Shown: positions 23,641-33,840 of the stretch, in pieces
Layout of the letters: each line of letters starts with the position of its first letter
Numbering within the stretch: position 1 is the first letter of the stretch
Origin: Diphasiastrum complanatum
Lineage: Eukaryota > Streptophyta > Lycopodiopsida > Lycopodiales > Lycopodiaceae
NCBI GenBank assembly: GCA_029204225.1
Contig: CM055092.1
Coordinates: forward strand, 20,444,036 to 20,508,035
DNA: 64,000 nt
Direction of reading: 5' to 3'
Translations under genes and position numbers: made by a program
The notes under the pieces: model-generated
Databases searched by the model: none
What the model saw: only the letters and a program-made list of their open reading frames with translations
Told to the model about the DNA's origin: nothing

Positions 23641-25007
23641 TAGCATAAGGAAACTTGTTCGACTTTACATAAGATCCACCAATCTTATTGATGCTAAAAG
23701 AGAACTTTAGAAAGTTGAGACCAATCTCCTTTTCCATTCCACCCTTTTTGTTTGCCATAACAAAAGCATCAAGCTTGAAAATTCTACCTTGTCTATTGCC
23801 CCTAGCAACCAAGATTTCTTCCTTTGTAATGAAACAAGCATCACCACCAAAATTTACCATGTATCATTTCTCTATCATTTGACCAACACTTAACAAATTT
23901 TTTGAAAGTGAAGGAATGTAAAGAACACCATCAAGTCTTGCTCTCCTATTAGTAGAAAGACAAATAGGAATTGAACCAATACCTTCAATCACACACTCAC
24001 CACCATTGGCCATGTGAATCACTTTCTTGGCTCCATCATATTTGATCAAAGAAGTAAAGAACTCCTTGTGACTAGTCATGTGTGAACTAGCTCGACTATC
24101 AATCCACCATGGATCTTTGTCACCTTCACTTGATATTGGACTTGAAGAAAACATCAAAAGAGAATCAAAACCACCTAGATTCTCATCACTAGTAGTAAAG
24201 TTGATTTGCTTGCTACCTTCATCTCTTTGATTCTTCAAACATTCATTAGCAAAATGCCCTTTGATATGGCAATAAAAGCGTTTTAACTTGGAACTATCTT
24301 TCTTTTTGCCAAAAGAATAAGTCTCACTTTGACTTGACCTTTAAACCATTTGCTTTTACCTTTTCCCTTGAATTTTCCTTTGATAAAATGGCCTCCTCTT
24401 CATAATGAGATGTTGATGTAGATCCACCTCTTGCTTGAAGACTAAACTCCTTATTGACCAAAATCTCTTGCAAATCCACAATATTTGGCAAAGTCTTTTG
24501 AATAGCAAAACTTTGAACAAGATTAGCATGATCATCCAACAAACCATTAAGGACAACTTCAACAAGTTCTACCTCCTTAATGCTCTCATCAATACATGCT
24601 AATTCATCATTGAATGCTTTAACCCTCAAAACAAAAGCATGAGCACCTTCATCCTTCTTTTGCAAACATTGAAATATTTTTCTCCTAAGGGTTAGTACCC
24701 TTGATGTAGACTTGGATTCATAAAGCTTCTTCAAAGCGTCCCAAGCCTCATTTGATGAAGTACACTTACCAACTTCCTTGAGAAGTTCAATGGTAACATT
24801 CATCTTTATCACATGTAGAGCTTTCTTATCTCTCTTGTCATACCTCCCTTGATCTTGTTGTGCCATGGATCTTTCCTCCACAACTACAAAAATGTCCATC
24901 AAATCATTCATCACAAGGAGAGACTCCATTCTCACCTTCCAAGTAGAATAATTTGTAGAGGTAAGCCTATCATTGCCTTCCAACATGAATCCAATTGATA
25001 TAGCCAT
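23641..25007 (-). pseudogene. B gag and protease (D-like)
   Basis: Gag starts at 25007 (MAISIGFMLEGNDRLTSTNY) and runs to 24324 in one frame, with KCTSSNEAWDALKKLYESKS and ESKSTSRVLTLRRKIF; it resembles D more than E. The zinc-knuckle area is frameshifted. Protease follows at 24238-23864, where WWIDSRASSHM shows the catalytic DSG changed to DSR, a change expected to impair it. After VLYIPSLSKNLLSVGQMI, the text ILVARGNRQGRIFKLDAFVM leads straight to SYVKSNKFPYARSRSRS. The integrase zinc finger that normally lies between is deleted. Confidence 0.75.
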
Positions 25008-25577
25008 GTTGCAATGACATGATCCTTTCTTTCAACTTGTTCCAATGCACAAAGAAATCTCTTGAATGTCAACAAATGAACTCAAGAAGAAATCACAAAG
25101 ATATGGAACCTCTCAAATATCTTTCTTGCACCAAACCTAGCAAATCCAACACATAGAATGGAAGATACTTGATCACTCATCATGAACTTTTACACTTTCT
25201 AAACTTGAAATACACTCTTAAAAGGTCCAGCAACCTCAAACATAAGAGATCCAATCAAATTTAGGATTCTCACAAAAGTACAAAAAAAGAATCTTGCAAA
25301 TTCTATATGGAAATGCTACAAAGTTGATATATTATTTTGTAGAATGCAATAAGACCTATTCATAGCAATTAAAGTTGCCACATTCCACCAAGTATGGAGT
25401 GAAATCGGCCTACTTCAATAATTTTGCCTTCTATTGAGTTTTGATTTACAAAAAATCAATTCTACACTTGAAAAATGCTTGATTTTTGAGTAGAAATCAA
25501 TCTAGCATGCTCTAGAATTGGCAGCTCCTAGAAATCTTTGCTAAAGATGGCTGATCCTTCCATAACCTGCAACAATA

Positions 25578-25589
25578 GCTTTGATATGA
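25578..25589 (-). other. Degenerate primer binding site of B
   Basis: gctttgatatga next to the LTR start differs from the expected gctctgatacca at three positions, all transitions. The position and spacing are right. Confidence 0.65.
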
Positions 25590-26145
25590 TGTGAAGAATT
25601 TCAGATCACTTAGATCCAATATGTCCCTTTGATCTCTGGTTATGAAAGACAACACAACTAGCACCATTGACAATGTAGAAATCTAGCTCTAACAATTCAT
25701 AGAAGCCTCACTCATGTGAATGCAACAAACATCATACAATTTGATTCTACACACAAAAAGTTAAGATATCAACACCATAGTGCACCAATGAGTATGGAAT
25801 CCCAAAGAGATCTCATGTATAAGCATGAATGAGAGTAGAGAGAGAGAATACTCCTCTTCCCACATGTGTACATCTATTTATAACAGGTCCATGTCTCATT
25901 AATGATTCTAGTTTCTCCCATATCAGAAACCCTACTAAAAGTATGGACTAGATTCAATGAAGCAAATGTTCAAATTTGAATATTCCAAACTTGACCTCCT
26001 AACATTCCCACACTTTTCAAAAGTGGTAATTCAAATGAACTTAGAGTAAAATAACTTTCATAAAGTTTATCCAATTCTAAAGTGCATATTGGCCTAATGT
26101 TGCCAATTAGCCAAAATATGACTAAACTAGTTCATATTTCTCACA
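25590..26145 (-). repeat. Right (5') LTR of AB (556 bp)
   Basis: TGTGAAGAATTTCAG to TTTCTCACA on plus. It is the upstream LTR for the minus-strand element and pairs with 18431-19059, with clear divergence and an indel of about 70 bp. Its TGTGA...TCACA ends match those of C, D and E. Confidence 0.8.
25875..25882 (-). promoter_or_regulatory. TATA box in the AB 5' LTR
   Basis: tatttata on plus reads TATAAATA on minus, correctly oriented for transcription of B, about 285 bp inside the LTR. The corresponding position in the left LTR is changed to tatttatt. Confidence 0.55.
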
Positions 26146-26390
26146 CTGTCATTTTGCAATCAGTCAAGTTCTGAATACTTTTGTTAACATCAATAAAGGA
26201 TTACTTTGGCATTATAGACTTGGTCATTTGAATCATGCATTTGTGTTGAATATGTCTAAATAGTCTATAGTACTTGATCTCGAATATCCAGATAGGAAAG
26301 TCGAATTTCTTGTCTACCAAGATTGGATTATCAAAAAGCAGACAAGGAAATCATTTAGATTAACTCACCAACATGTAGCTAATGTCATGT
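26146..26390 (+). pseudogene. Host Copia H, GAG-pre-integrase remnant (right of AB)
   Basis: The plus strand reads LLWHYRLGHLNHAFVLNMSK, then DLEYPDRKVEF, KKQTRKSFRLTHQHVANV, the zinc-finger region of the same family as 50880-51020. The Cys pair is lost (VYQDWI in place of VCQDC). It continues the piece at 18361-18430, so AB sits inside this domain. Confidence 0.7.
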
Positions 26391-26820
26391 ACATACAAAC
26401 ATAGATTTACACAAGATTTCACGTATGGCCATCTTCACGCTCCAGTCAATAACTGACTTGTTGATCAATTAAACAACTGTTAATGATCTTGTGATTGTAA
26501 ATTAGAAAACACAAGATCATCCAGCAACTATATAAGGAACTGAATGATTAGAGATGTAGAGATGATGAATGATCATCAACACAATAGAGATAAAATGACC
26601 AAAATTGGTTTTCAGTATTTGACTCCTCAGATTTAGAGATCATTTCGAGAGAGTAAAAAGTATTTAGAACTATAGTGATTGTCTTGTTTCTGTAAGTAGG
26701 ATTACGTGCTTATCAACGTAATTGTCTTGTGATCTGATAGTTGTTATTACAACATTTATATATAGAAACACTATTGTTCTGTCACCTTGTATTTGTGCTA
26801 AATGTTTGCATGTCTGTTAC
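26391..26820 (+). other. LTR-like segment with a TATA box
   Basis: No protein is seen. ctatataagg at about 26529 is a good TATA box, followed by T-rich transcript-start-like sequence, which suggests an LTR or promoter fragment. No second copy is present in the window. Confidence 0.35.
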
Positions 26821-26970
26821 TCTTTCTCACTTACTGTTTCCATAAATGAAGAAATGTATGGCTGTCATAGATGCCTAATCGTATCACATTTTTTTACATT
26901 TTGTATGATGTCTCCGGTAGAAATAGTTGCAATTGGCTACAAAATCAGCCGCTGGATCATCGGTCTCAAC

Positions 26971-27547
26971 TTATTTAGGTAGAATTGGCCAGTATAGTTT
27001 ATTAGGAACCATTTTTGGTGCAAATACTTCTCTGCGCCTTATGGGATAATATGTTGGATTGACACGCATGTAAGTTGGTGCTACGATATATCTCTCAAAA
27101 GCATGTGCATTTTCCAACATCATAGCACGACGCCTGGTAGTAGGTGGCATGTTTAACAATGAAAGTGAGAATTCTTCAATGTTGAAGGTTACGTCAAAGA
27201 CATTTGGAAAATGCATCGGAGATTGCATAGAGGTGGTTGTGACTGGTGCGGTGGAGAGTGAGAGTGTGGTTGTGGAGACAAGAGGGGGCTGTAGTGGTGA
27301 GGGTGAGTGTGATGGGTAGTGTCACAATGATGGTTGATGTGATGGGAATTGATGAGATGGTGGTTGGTGGGTCACTTACCATGAACGATATAGGTGAGAC
27401 ACTAGGTTCCGCCTCTGTCTCCTTTGCCTCAGAATGTCGCGTCGAAGGATTTGATGTTGCAGTCAATATTTCTTCAATGGATTCCATGATTTTCACTATT
27501 GAAGTGTCTTTAGACATTGGATAGGGTGATTGTGCTGTGTCTCCCAT
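26971..27547 (-). other. Two overlapping minus-strand open frames, unknown
   Basis: 27547-27194 reads a Ser/Thr/Pro-rich protein (MGDTAQSPYPMSKDTSIVKI...). 27228-26971 reads MQSPMHFPNVFDVTFNIEEF, then NMPPTTRRRAMMLENAHAFE and RYIVAPTYMRVNPTYYPIRR. The frames overlap by about 35 bp, as a frameshifted single gene might. I recognise no domain; it may be the gag of an old retroelement or a decayed gene interrupted by the CACTA insertion at 27809. Confidence 0.35.
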
Positions 27548-27849
27548 TTTGTTGATATCTCCATGCCCTTGGATGGTGGATTTGCAAAAGTGATGTTTGC
27601 TGCTACTGGATGAGTCTTTACCTTGTGTGTGGCCCTCTGAATGTTCTTTTGTGTGCTGGCTATGGGCATGCTCTTTTAACGGCTGTGACTCTAACTCTGC
27701 TTCCTTGCCTCGTGTGTTGCTGCTAGTGATGTGGCACCGTTTGGGTGCTGGCTTGCTTTTTGCCTTTGTCCCTCCCCCTTTTATCCTCTTGGAGTGCTGA
27801 GCTCATGTCACAACAACACCAGCCGCGATTTGCAATGTGAATCGCGAGC

Positions 27850-28315
27850 TTAATTTTTTTTTAATTCGTCGCGGACGTCGGAAAAACACGTCGCTATAAG
27901 GTCGTCGGAATCCGACGACATTGAAACACGTCGCGATCTGACAGGCATAAAGTGTCGTATTCCGATGGAAATAATCATGATGACAGAAAAACGTGATGAC
28001 ATGGATGTCACAATGCGACGTTTGAGGTGGACATCGCATTCCAACGTCCGACGTGGACGTCACAATGCGACATCCAAAGACGTCACAAATGAAGTGATGT
28101 GGCCGTCGCATTGCAATGTCTCAGAACCAGTCGGATTTTGACGTCTATAACACAGAATGATGCTAAAATCTCCCCGACGCAAGTCCGACACCCATCCGAC
28201 GTCCATCCGACGTATAGTTAGACATCGGATTCTGGCATTTTAGATAGTTGTCGGAGTCCGACGTCTATTAACAAAATGCTTATCCGACGTGTTGGGACGT
28301 CTATCTCTCATCTTG
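27850..28315. repeat. Left subterminal repeats of the CACTA element
   Basis: Many copies of GTCGGA/TCCGAC and ACGTC-type words occur in both orientations. 27901-27919 is a perfect 19-bp palindrome, GTCGTCGGAATCCGACGAC. In En/Spm such subterminal repeats bind the TNPA protein; a like role is inferred here. Confidence 0.7.
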
Positions 28316-28420
28316 GCTAAGCATATTTTGCAGTTGTGTTTTTTGCTCAAGAGTTAATGATTCATATAAATCTTTTACAAAGTCTCCCGAGCTTTCAACA
28401 CTGCCTGACCCCGACATGAT
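28301..28420 (-). other. Short minus-strand open frame next to the left subterminal repeats
   Basis: Read from 28417 it gives MSGSGSVESSGDFVKDLYES, then LTLEQKTQLQNMLSQDE and a stop where the subterminal repeats begin. It could be an exon of a TNPA-like accessory gene or a chance reading. No domain is recognisable. Confidence 0.25.
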
Positions 28421-30986
28421 TACTACATTCATAAACATACAATACATTACAATAAATCCTAATATATTGAAATGAAGTAGAAAAGAAAATCGATTACAGA
28501 ACTTTAATGCAGATAGGAGTGGGACTTTCATACCTGTGTTAACAAAAGAAGAGAGATATGTGTGTAGAGCTCGAGCTTGCACCAAGATTGGCATAAGAAT
28601 CATATAAGCGACAATGTCTAAGAATAGTACTATCTAAAAATTAAAACATTAGAATCATACAATAATTTTATGCTATTTGTGTTTTGTACTTGTGCATATA
28701 TGCAGTTTATCACAACGAGATGAATTACATTCAGATCAGTCACAGCTATGAAGACAATACTCAAGTTAACAAGGTAAGTAATTAACATGCATGTTTTCTT
28801 GTTCATAAAAACTTTGTTATTATAAGTTAAAATATTAACATGTACTTGATTTTTGTTTCTCGTAGAAAAATTATTTTCAAAATAAAATATGGTGCACATG
28901 CCTCAAGTGTGATGGACAAAAGATGCGTGAAAGACGAGATTCTATTGCGCAAGGAGGCAGACACTCCTCTATATCCTGGAGCATCCATTTCAAGACTAGA
29001 TACGTCAATTCTTATTCTAAACCTTCAAGCAACATACAAATGGAGTGATCGTAGCGTGACATCTTTATTCGGGTACTTAACGCATAACACAACTATTATA
29101 CTTTATAGCGTATTTACATTAAGTTGATTTTTTTTCTTTTCTAACAACTCACATTGCTCTTTTTTTAGGTTGTTGCATCGAATACTTTCGAAAAAAAATG
29201 TGATACCTAAAACACAAAAAGAAGCACGAAAGATGATGACCGTGCTTGGAATGAATTACGACACAATACATGCATGTCCAGAAGACCATGTTCTATATAG
29301 AGGTCAACATTCAGAAAAGCTTCAATGTTCAGTGTGTAACGCTTCACGAGTTCAAGATGACGTACAAGGGGATAAAGTGTCACGAAAAGTGTTACGACAT
29401 TTTCCAATTATCCCACGATTGCAATGTTTATTTCGATGTAAATCTTTGGCACAACTAATGGATTGGCATGTCAAAAATCGATCTACGGATGATGTGATGC
29501 GAGTACCAAGTGATTCACCTGCATGGAAACATATTGAAGACCAATGGCCCGAGTTTAAAAACGAACCTCGTAATTTGAGATTTGGCCTTGCTATGGATGG
29601 CGTAAATCCTTTTAGCGTTCAAGCGTCAACTTGGTCCACATGGCCAGTTGTGCTTGTTAATTATAACATACCTCCATGGTTGAGTATTAAAACGGGACAC
29701 TTGTTATTGGCTTTATTGATTCCAGAAAAGTACAAGGCCAAGAACATGGATGTGTATCTTGCACCTTTGGTCGATGAATTGTGCATTCTTTGGAATGGTA
29801 TTCACGGTTACGACATCTCGAGACCTTTACAACAATGGAACTTCGTTGTTCGTGAAATTTTAATGTGGACAATGCATGACTACCTCGGTTTAAGCGAATG
29901 TTCAGGTATCTATATAATGAATCTAATCCGTTTTAGGGTTTAATATTTGAGTATATTTAACTAAGCTTATGTTTAATTTGGTTTATGAACTATGCAGGTT
30001 TAACCACATCGGGTTACAACGCATGTTATATTTGTGGACCACTTTTGGAGGGTCGACATAGCACAAATATGTTAAAAAAAGTGGTGTACAAAAATCATCG
30101 CAAATACTTGCCGCCTGATCATCCTTTTCAAAGGTTGAATAGACGATTTTTTGGAGGGCGAGGAGATAATCCTCTAACTCCACCACCACCCTCACACATG
30201 GGAGTAGCGGAATGGCATGGTGAATGGCCTTAACATCACGACGTTAATTCTTCATGGAATGAATCCATTGATGTTATGAAACGGTTGTTTATTTTTCATA
30301 AGTTACCCTATTGGAGGAATTTATTGATAAACCATCTATTGGATCCTATGCATATATTCAAAAACGTTGGTAAATCCTTATGGAACCACATCATTGGCAT
30401 AAAAGACAACTCCTCAGCTCGTAAAGATCTACAAGCGGCCGATGTGAAAAGACCCTATTGGACTTAATACACCGAAGGTGGAGATGAGATTCTACCTAGC
30501 ATGCCGTGGATTCTTACAAAAGAGCAACTCATATGTTAAACATGTCATGAAACAAATGAGAACTCCAACAGGCTATGCACATTCTTTATGCAAGTCATTT
30601 ATCAAAGATGGTAAATTAAGTGGATTGAAATCACATGATTGGCATAAGATGTTGCAATTCATACTTCCACTTTCTATTTGAGGTCTCTTCAACGATGACA
30701 TACGAAATATGCTTTACAATTTGTCATCGATGATTAGGTTTGTATATTTTAAGCACTTGTATAAATATGTGATATTTCAATTTTTTTATGTGTTAGACAA
30801 CCTAATGTACTATCAATCTTGCAGGTGGATTTGTTCAAAAGAAATAAAAAATAGTGAATTGGATTCCATGAAAATCCAAATGATCGAAATGGTATGTTTG
30901 TTGGAAAGAGATTTTCCAACTTCCTTTTTGGATATATAAGTTCATCTTCTATTGCATTTGGTCAAAGAAGTATCAATTGCAGGACC

Positions 30987-31641
30987 TGTGAAAAAAGTGG
31001 ATCTTGAATGGATCCAAACTCCCAAAATACTTGGCTAAGATCTTTGCATAACAAGCTATAAAAGCTAGAAATGGCAAAGCATCCTAATGCTGCCTTTGAT
31101 ACACATGAACTTGACAAAGCATTCAAGAGACAAAAGAAACTAATAAAAGGTACTGATGGTAGCCAAAAACAACAGCATACCAGCCCTACAATAGCAGCCT
31201 ACCACTTTTGGAAACCTCTTTAGATCATACACAAAAGCTTGAAGACAATACACAAAACAATGCTCTCAATGGAGGAAGAAACTGTGACAATGATCTATTG
31301 ATCTCTCTCAACAATACAATAAGTTTCTCCACCCTGTTCTCCACAAATTTCAGCCTAATATAGGTGAGAGAGATGACTCTCTCTCCTCTCTCTAGAACTT
31401 AGGACCCAAATTTAGGGCACCAGTAGCCTAAAATAGCCAATTTTGACCTGTATGTCCAAATAACATGATTTTGGTGTCATTTCGAAGGTCCTGAAGTTTG
31501 AGACTTCTTCAACATGAAATATATACTAAAATAAAAGTATCTAGGCCTCTTTCACACGTGTGAAATGTTAGATCCAAAACTATATACAAAAATTGCCAAT
31601 TTAGGCCTCAAACTAACTAGGAAATGTTGACAATTTTCACA
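30987..31641 (-). repeat. 3' LTR of C
   Basis: TGTGAAAAAAGTGG to ACAATTTTCACA on plus, followed at 31642 by ctccctcttcaac, the complement of the polypurine tract. Its middle (for example the cagcctaccacttttggaaa stretch) and its end are clearly homologous to the E LTR. Confidence 0.9.
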
Positions 31642-31654
31642 CTCCCTCTTCAAC
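31642..31654 (-). other. Polypurine tract of C
   Basis: ctccctcttcaac reads GTTGAAGAGGGAG on minus, directly before the 3' LTR. The same 13 bases occur in D and E. Confidence 0.85.
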
Positions 31655-33840
31655 TTAACTTGCTAGTTTCACAACACTACTTTGATCCAACCTAAGAATG
31701 ATCTCCATCATGATAATAGATATCTTCTCAAGTGTTCTAATATGTACAATATGAAGTACAACATAATTGATATAGATAATAGTGTCCATATAAAATGCTT
31801 CACTATTTCTTACATCAATTTTACATAGAATGGTGAACAAGATACATGTAAAAGAACATAGAATTATAATGAAAGGATTTCTCCATGTATCCACCTTTTA
31901 GTTCTCTGTAAAATAGCAGCAAACAAGTTGTAAGTGAAAGTAACCAACAAGTGTTTGCATGCCACCTCCACATTCCACTATGCCCATAGTGAATGCACCA
32001 TGTATCTCCATGAATGAACCTCCATCACCACCTTGCCTTTGTAGATCTCCAATCCATGAAACCCTTGAGTGAATGAATGCCAAAATGATGTGTTATTTGC
32101 TCCATTTGAATGAGCAAAACCTGAACTTGAAATACTTGAAGTATCTCCACAAGATTTGCATACAACCCTTGATCCTACATTGTCAACAATTTGCAAATTT
32201 GCCAACACTAGGATGCTAGATCTTGAACTTTGCTCAAAAATAAACATATTGACCACTTCAATATCTTTCAAGATTTGAATGAATGCATTTACTTGATTAT
32301 AAGAACCAGCAAGGATAACTATTCCATCTCCAAGATCCAAAGGATGCAAAACTATGGAATAGTTTCATTGAATTTTGACAATTCCCACACATTGACATGA
32401 CAATGTTCATACATGAGATTAAACAAATAAGGTAGAGTAAAAGGACACTTCCTTGATGCTCCAAGAACCTTACTTGAACCTTCAAGAACCTATAAAATCA
32501 TATCCAAAATGCTTTGCCCATGTGGCTCCCCTTTGATGCTTTTGACTAGCTTCCAATTGCTACTTGCCTCTTGGTGTTGATGAAGCAATTCAAGATCAAC
32601 ATCTTGATCTTCCAATAAAACATCAAGGACTTTGCATTTATAAACATCTTTAGATCTGAACCTCTGAAGATACTCCCTCTCAAACACATGATTAACATCC
32701 CACAAGATCTCATCATTGCTTGATTTCAACCTTTCACTATAGTTAGTGAAAAAAATGTCACCATCATAAACCAAAAGATAGATTTCTACAATTCTATCCA
32801 ACATGAAGTAGAGTAGATGAAGATGAGTATCAAACCTAATCAAACCAGCCCATTTGATCTCAAACCAAATCTCAATGAGCTCACCAATGAGATCTTGCCT
32901 TGGAGAAATTGCCACTTGAGTTGCTCCATGTAGTCTTCTTCATCCAAACTTTTGCCATCTTGATCATGCCTAAACACTCCACCACAATCATAGCAACCTT
33001 TGAGTTGATGAAGAGATGTAAGATCCATGCCTTGAATCTTCCCAAGAGTCACTCTTCCTTTGCCCTTTCTTTCATAAGACTCCCTCTTAATGATCACACC
33101 ACAAAAGTTAGCAATCTCCCTCTTGATAGTTGCATCATAAGAAATGGAAGAATCTCGAACATTAGAAGCCATGAAAAAAATACATAGTTCCTTCAACATA
33201 AGAATGATTGAAGTACTTTTTCCTGTCAAACCTGGACTTCTAATCAATGATATAGGTAATGATAATGAACCCTCACTATCATTCACAAAAGCATCATTCA
33301 AAGTACATCCTACTTTGAGCACTTCACATTCATCTCTCCCTTTTGACTTGAGATCTTCCTCACCAAGTCTCACGATAGAACCTTTTGATCTACTTTCTTT
33401 ATGAATACATGTGACACCACTTGTTTCACAAATGACTTTTTTGGACTCATCACATAAAGATACAAAAGAAACTTTTTCTTCAATCATTCTCAAAGCACCA
33501 TCTCTTTCCAAATGAGTAAATAAGTCATTAGCAATAACAATTTCCAAAGAAGAGTTTTCATCACCTCCATTGATGAAGTTAGCTCTCTTCTTACCTTTTT
33601 CATTTTTGCACTTTCCATGTAGTTCCATTGAAGAGCCACCAAGACTTGGAAATCTATGAGTAGAAGAGTTCAAACATGATACTAATTTAGCACCACATGA
33701 CTCCATTTGACTAGTAGGTAGCACTAGTCCATCTTCAAGATCGAATGGATCCAAAACATTGATCATAGATTTACCAAAAGTTGCCAAGTTAGCACAACAA
33801 TAACTATCTCCAAGAAGCTCATTAGATCTCAACCTAGATC
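31655..33840 (-). CDS. C cargo: unrecognised coding region replacing integrase-RT-RNase H
   Basis: A 330-codon frame (33832-32840) and a 141-codon frame (32915-32490), overlapping in different registers, carry most of it. Blocks in order: NELLGDSYCCANLATF; ELHGKCKNEKGKKRANF; LCDESKKVICETSGVTCIHK; VGCTLNDAFVNDSEG; STSIILMLKELCIFFMAS; LGKIQGMDLTSLHQLKGCYD; DQDGKSLDEEDYMEQ; FDTHLHLLYFMLDR; HVFEREYLQRFRSKD; LVKSIKGEPHGQ. The same blocks lie in B. A one-base shift relative to B sits near 32885 and another near 33880 at the protease junction. Past about 32350 only scattered frames remain. No known domain; transmembrane or catalytic motifs are not evident. Function unknown. Confidence 0.55.

Larger units (their letters stand above)
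18431..26145 (-). mobile_element. Composite non-autonomous Copia AB
   Basis: Two LTRs in the same (minus) orientation bound this block: 18431-19059 and 25590-26145. In minus sense the order is LTR, degenerate primer binding site, leader, gag, protease and an unrecognised coding region (B, 25589-22009), then an inverted 5' piece of another Copia (A, 22008-19060), then the second LTR. It lacks RT, RNase H and any polypurine tract. Flanking 5-mers cggcc and ctgtc match at three of five positions, so the target duplication is decayed. It interrupts host Copia H (18361-18430, then 26146-26390). Confidence 0.7.

Noticed and set aside
19731-25007. Domesticated gag gene in AB
   Set aside because: A has frameshifts and a stop, B has a dead protease motif, and both sit within LTR-bounded elements. 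There is no sign of selection as a host gene.
32978-33010. Zinc-finger-like CYDCGG in the C cargo
   Set aside because: Only one Cys pair, and B reads FYDYE at that place, so no conserved metal site.
33230-33290. Possible Walker A motif (GLTGKSTS) in the C cargo
   Set aside because: The leading Gly of GxxxxGK[ST] is missing and the aligned part of B reads LKKESTS, so it is not conserved.
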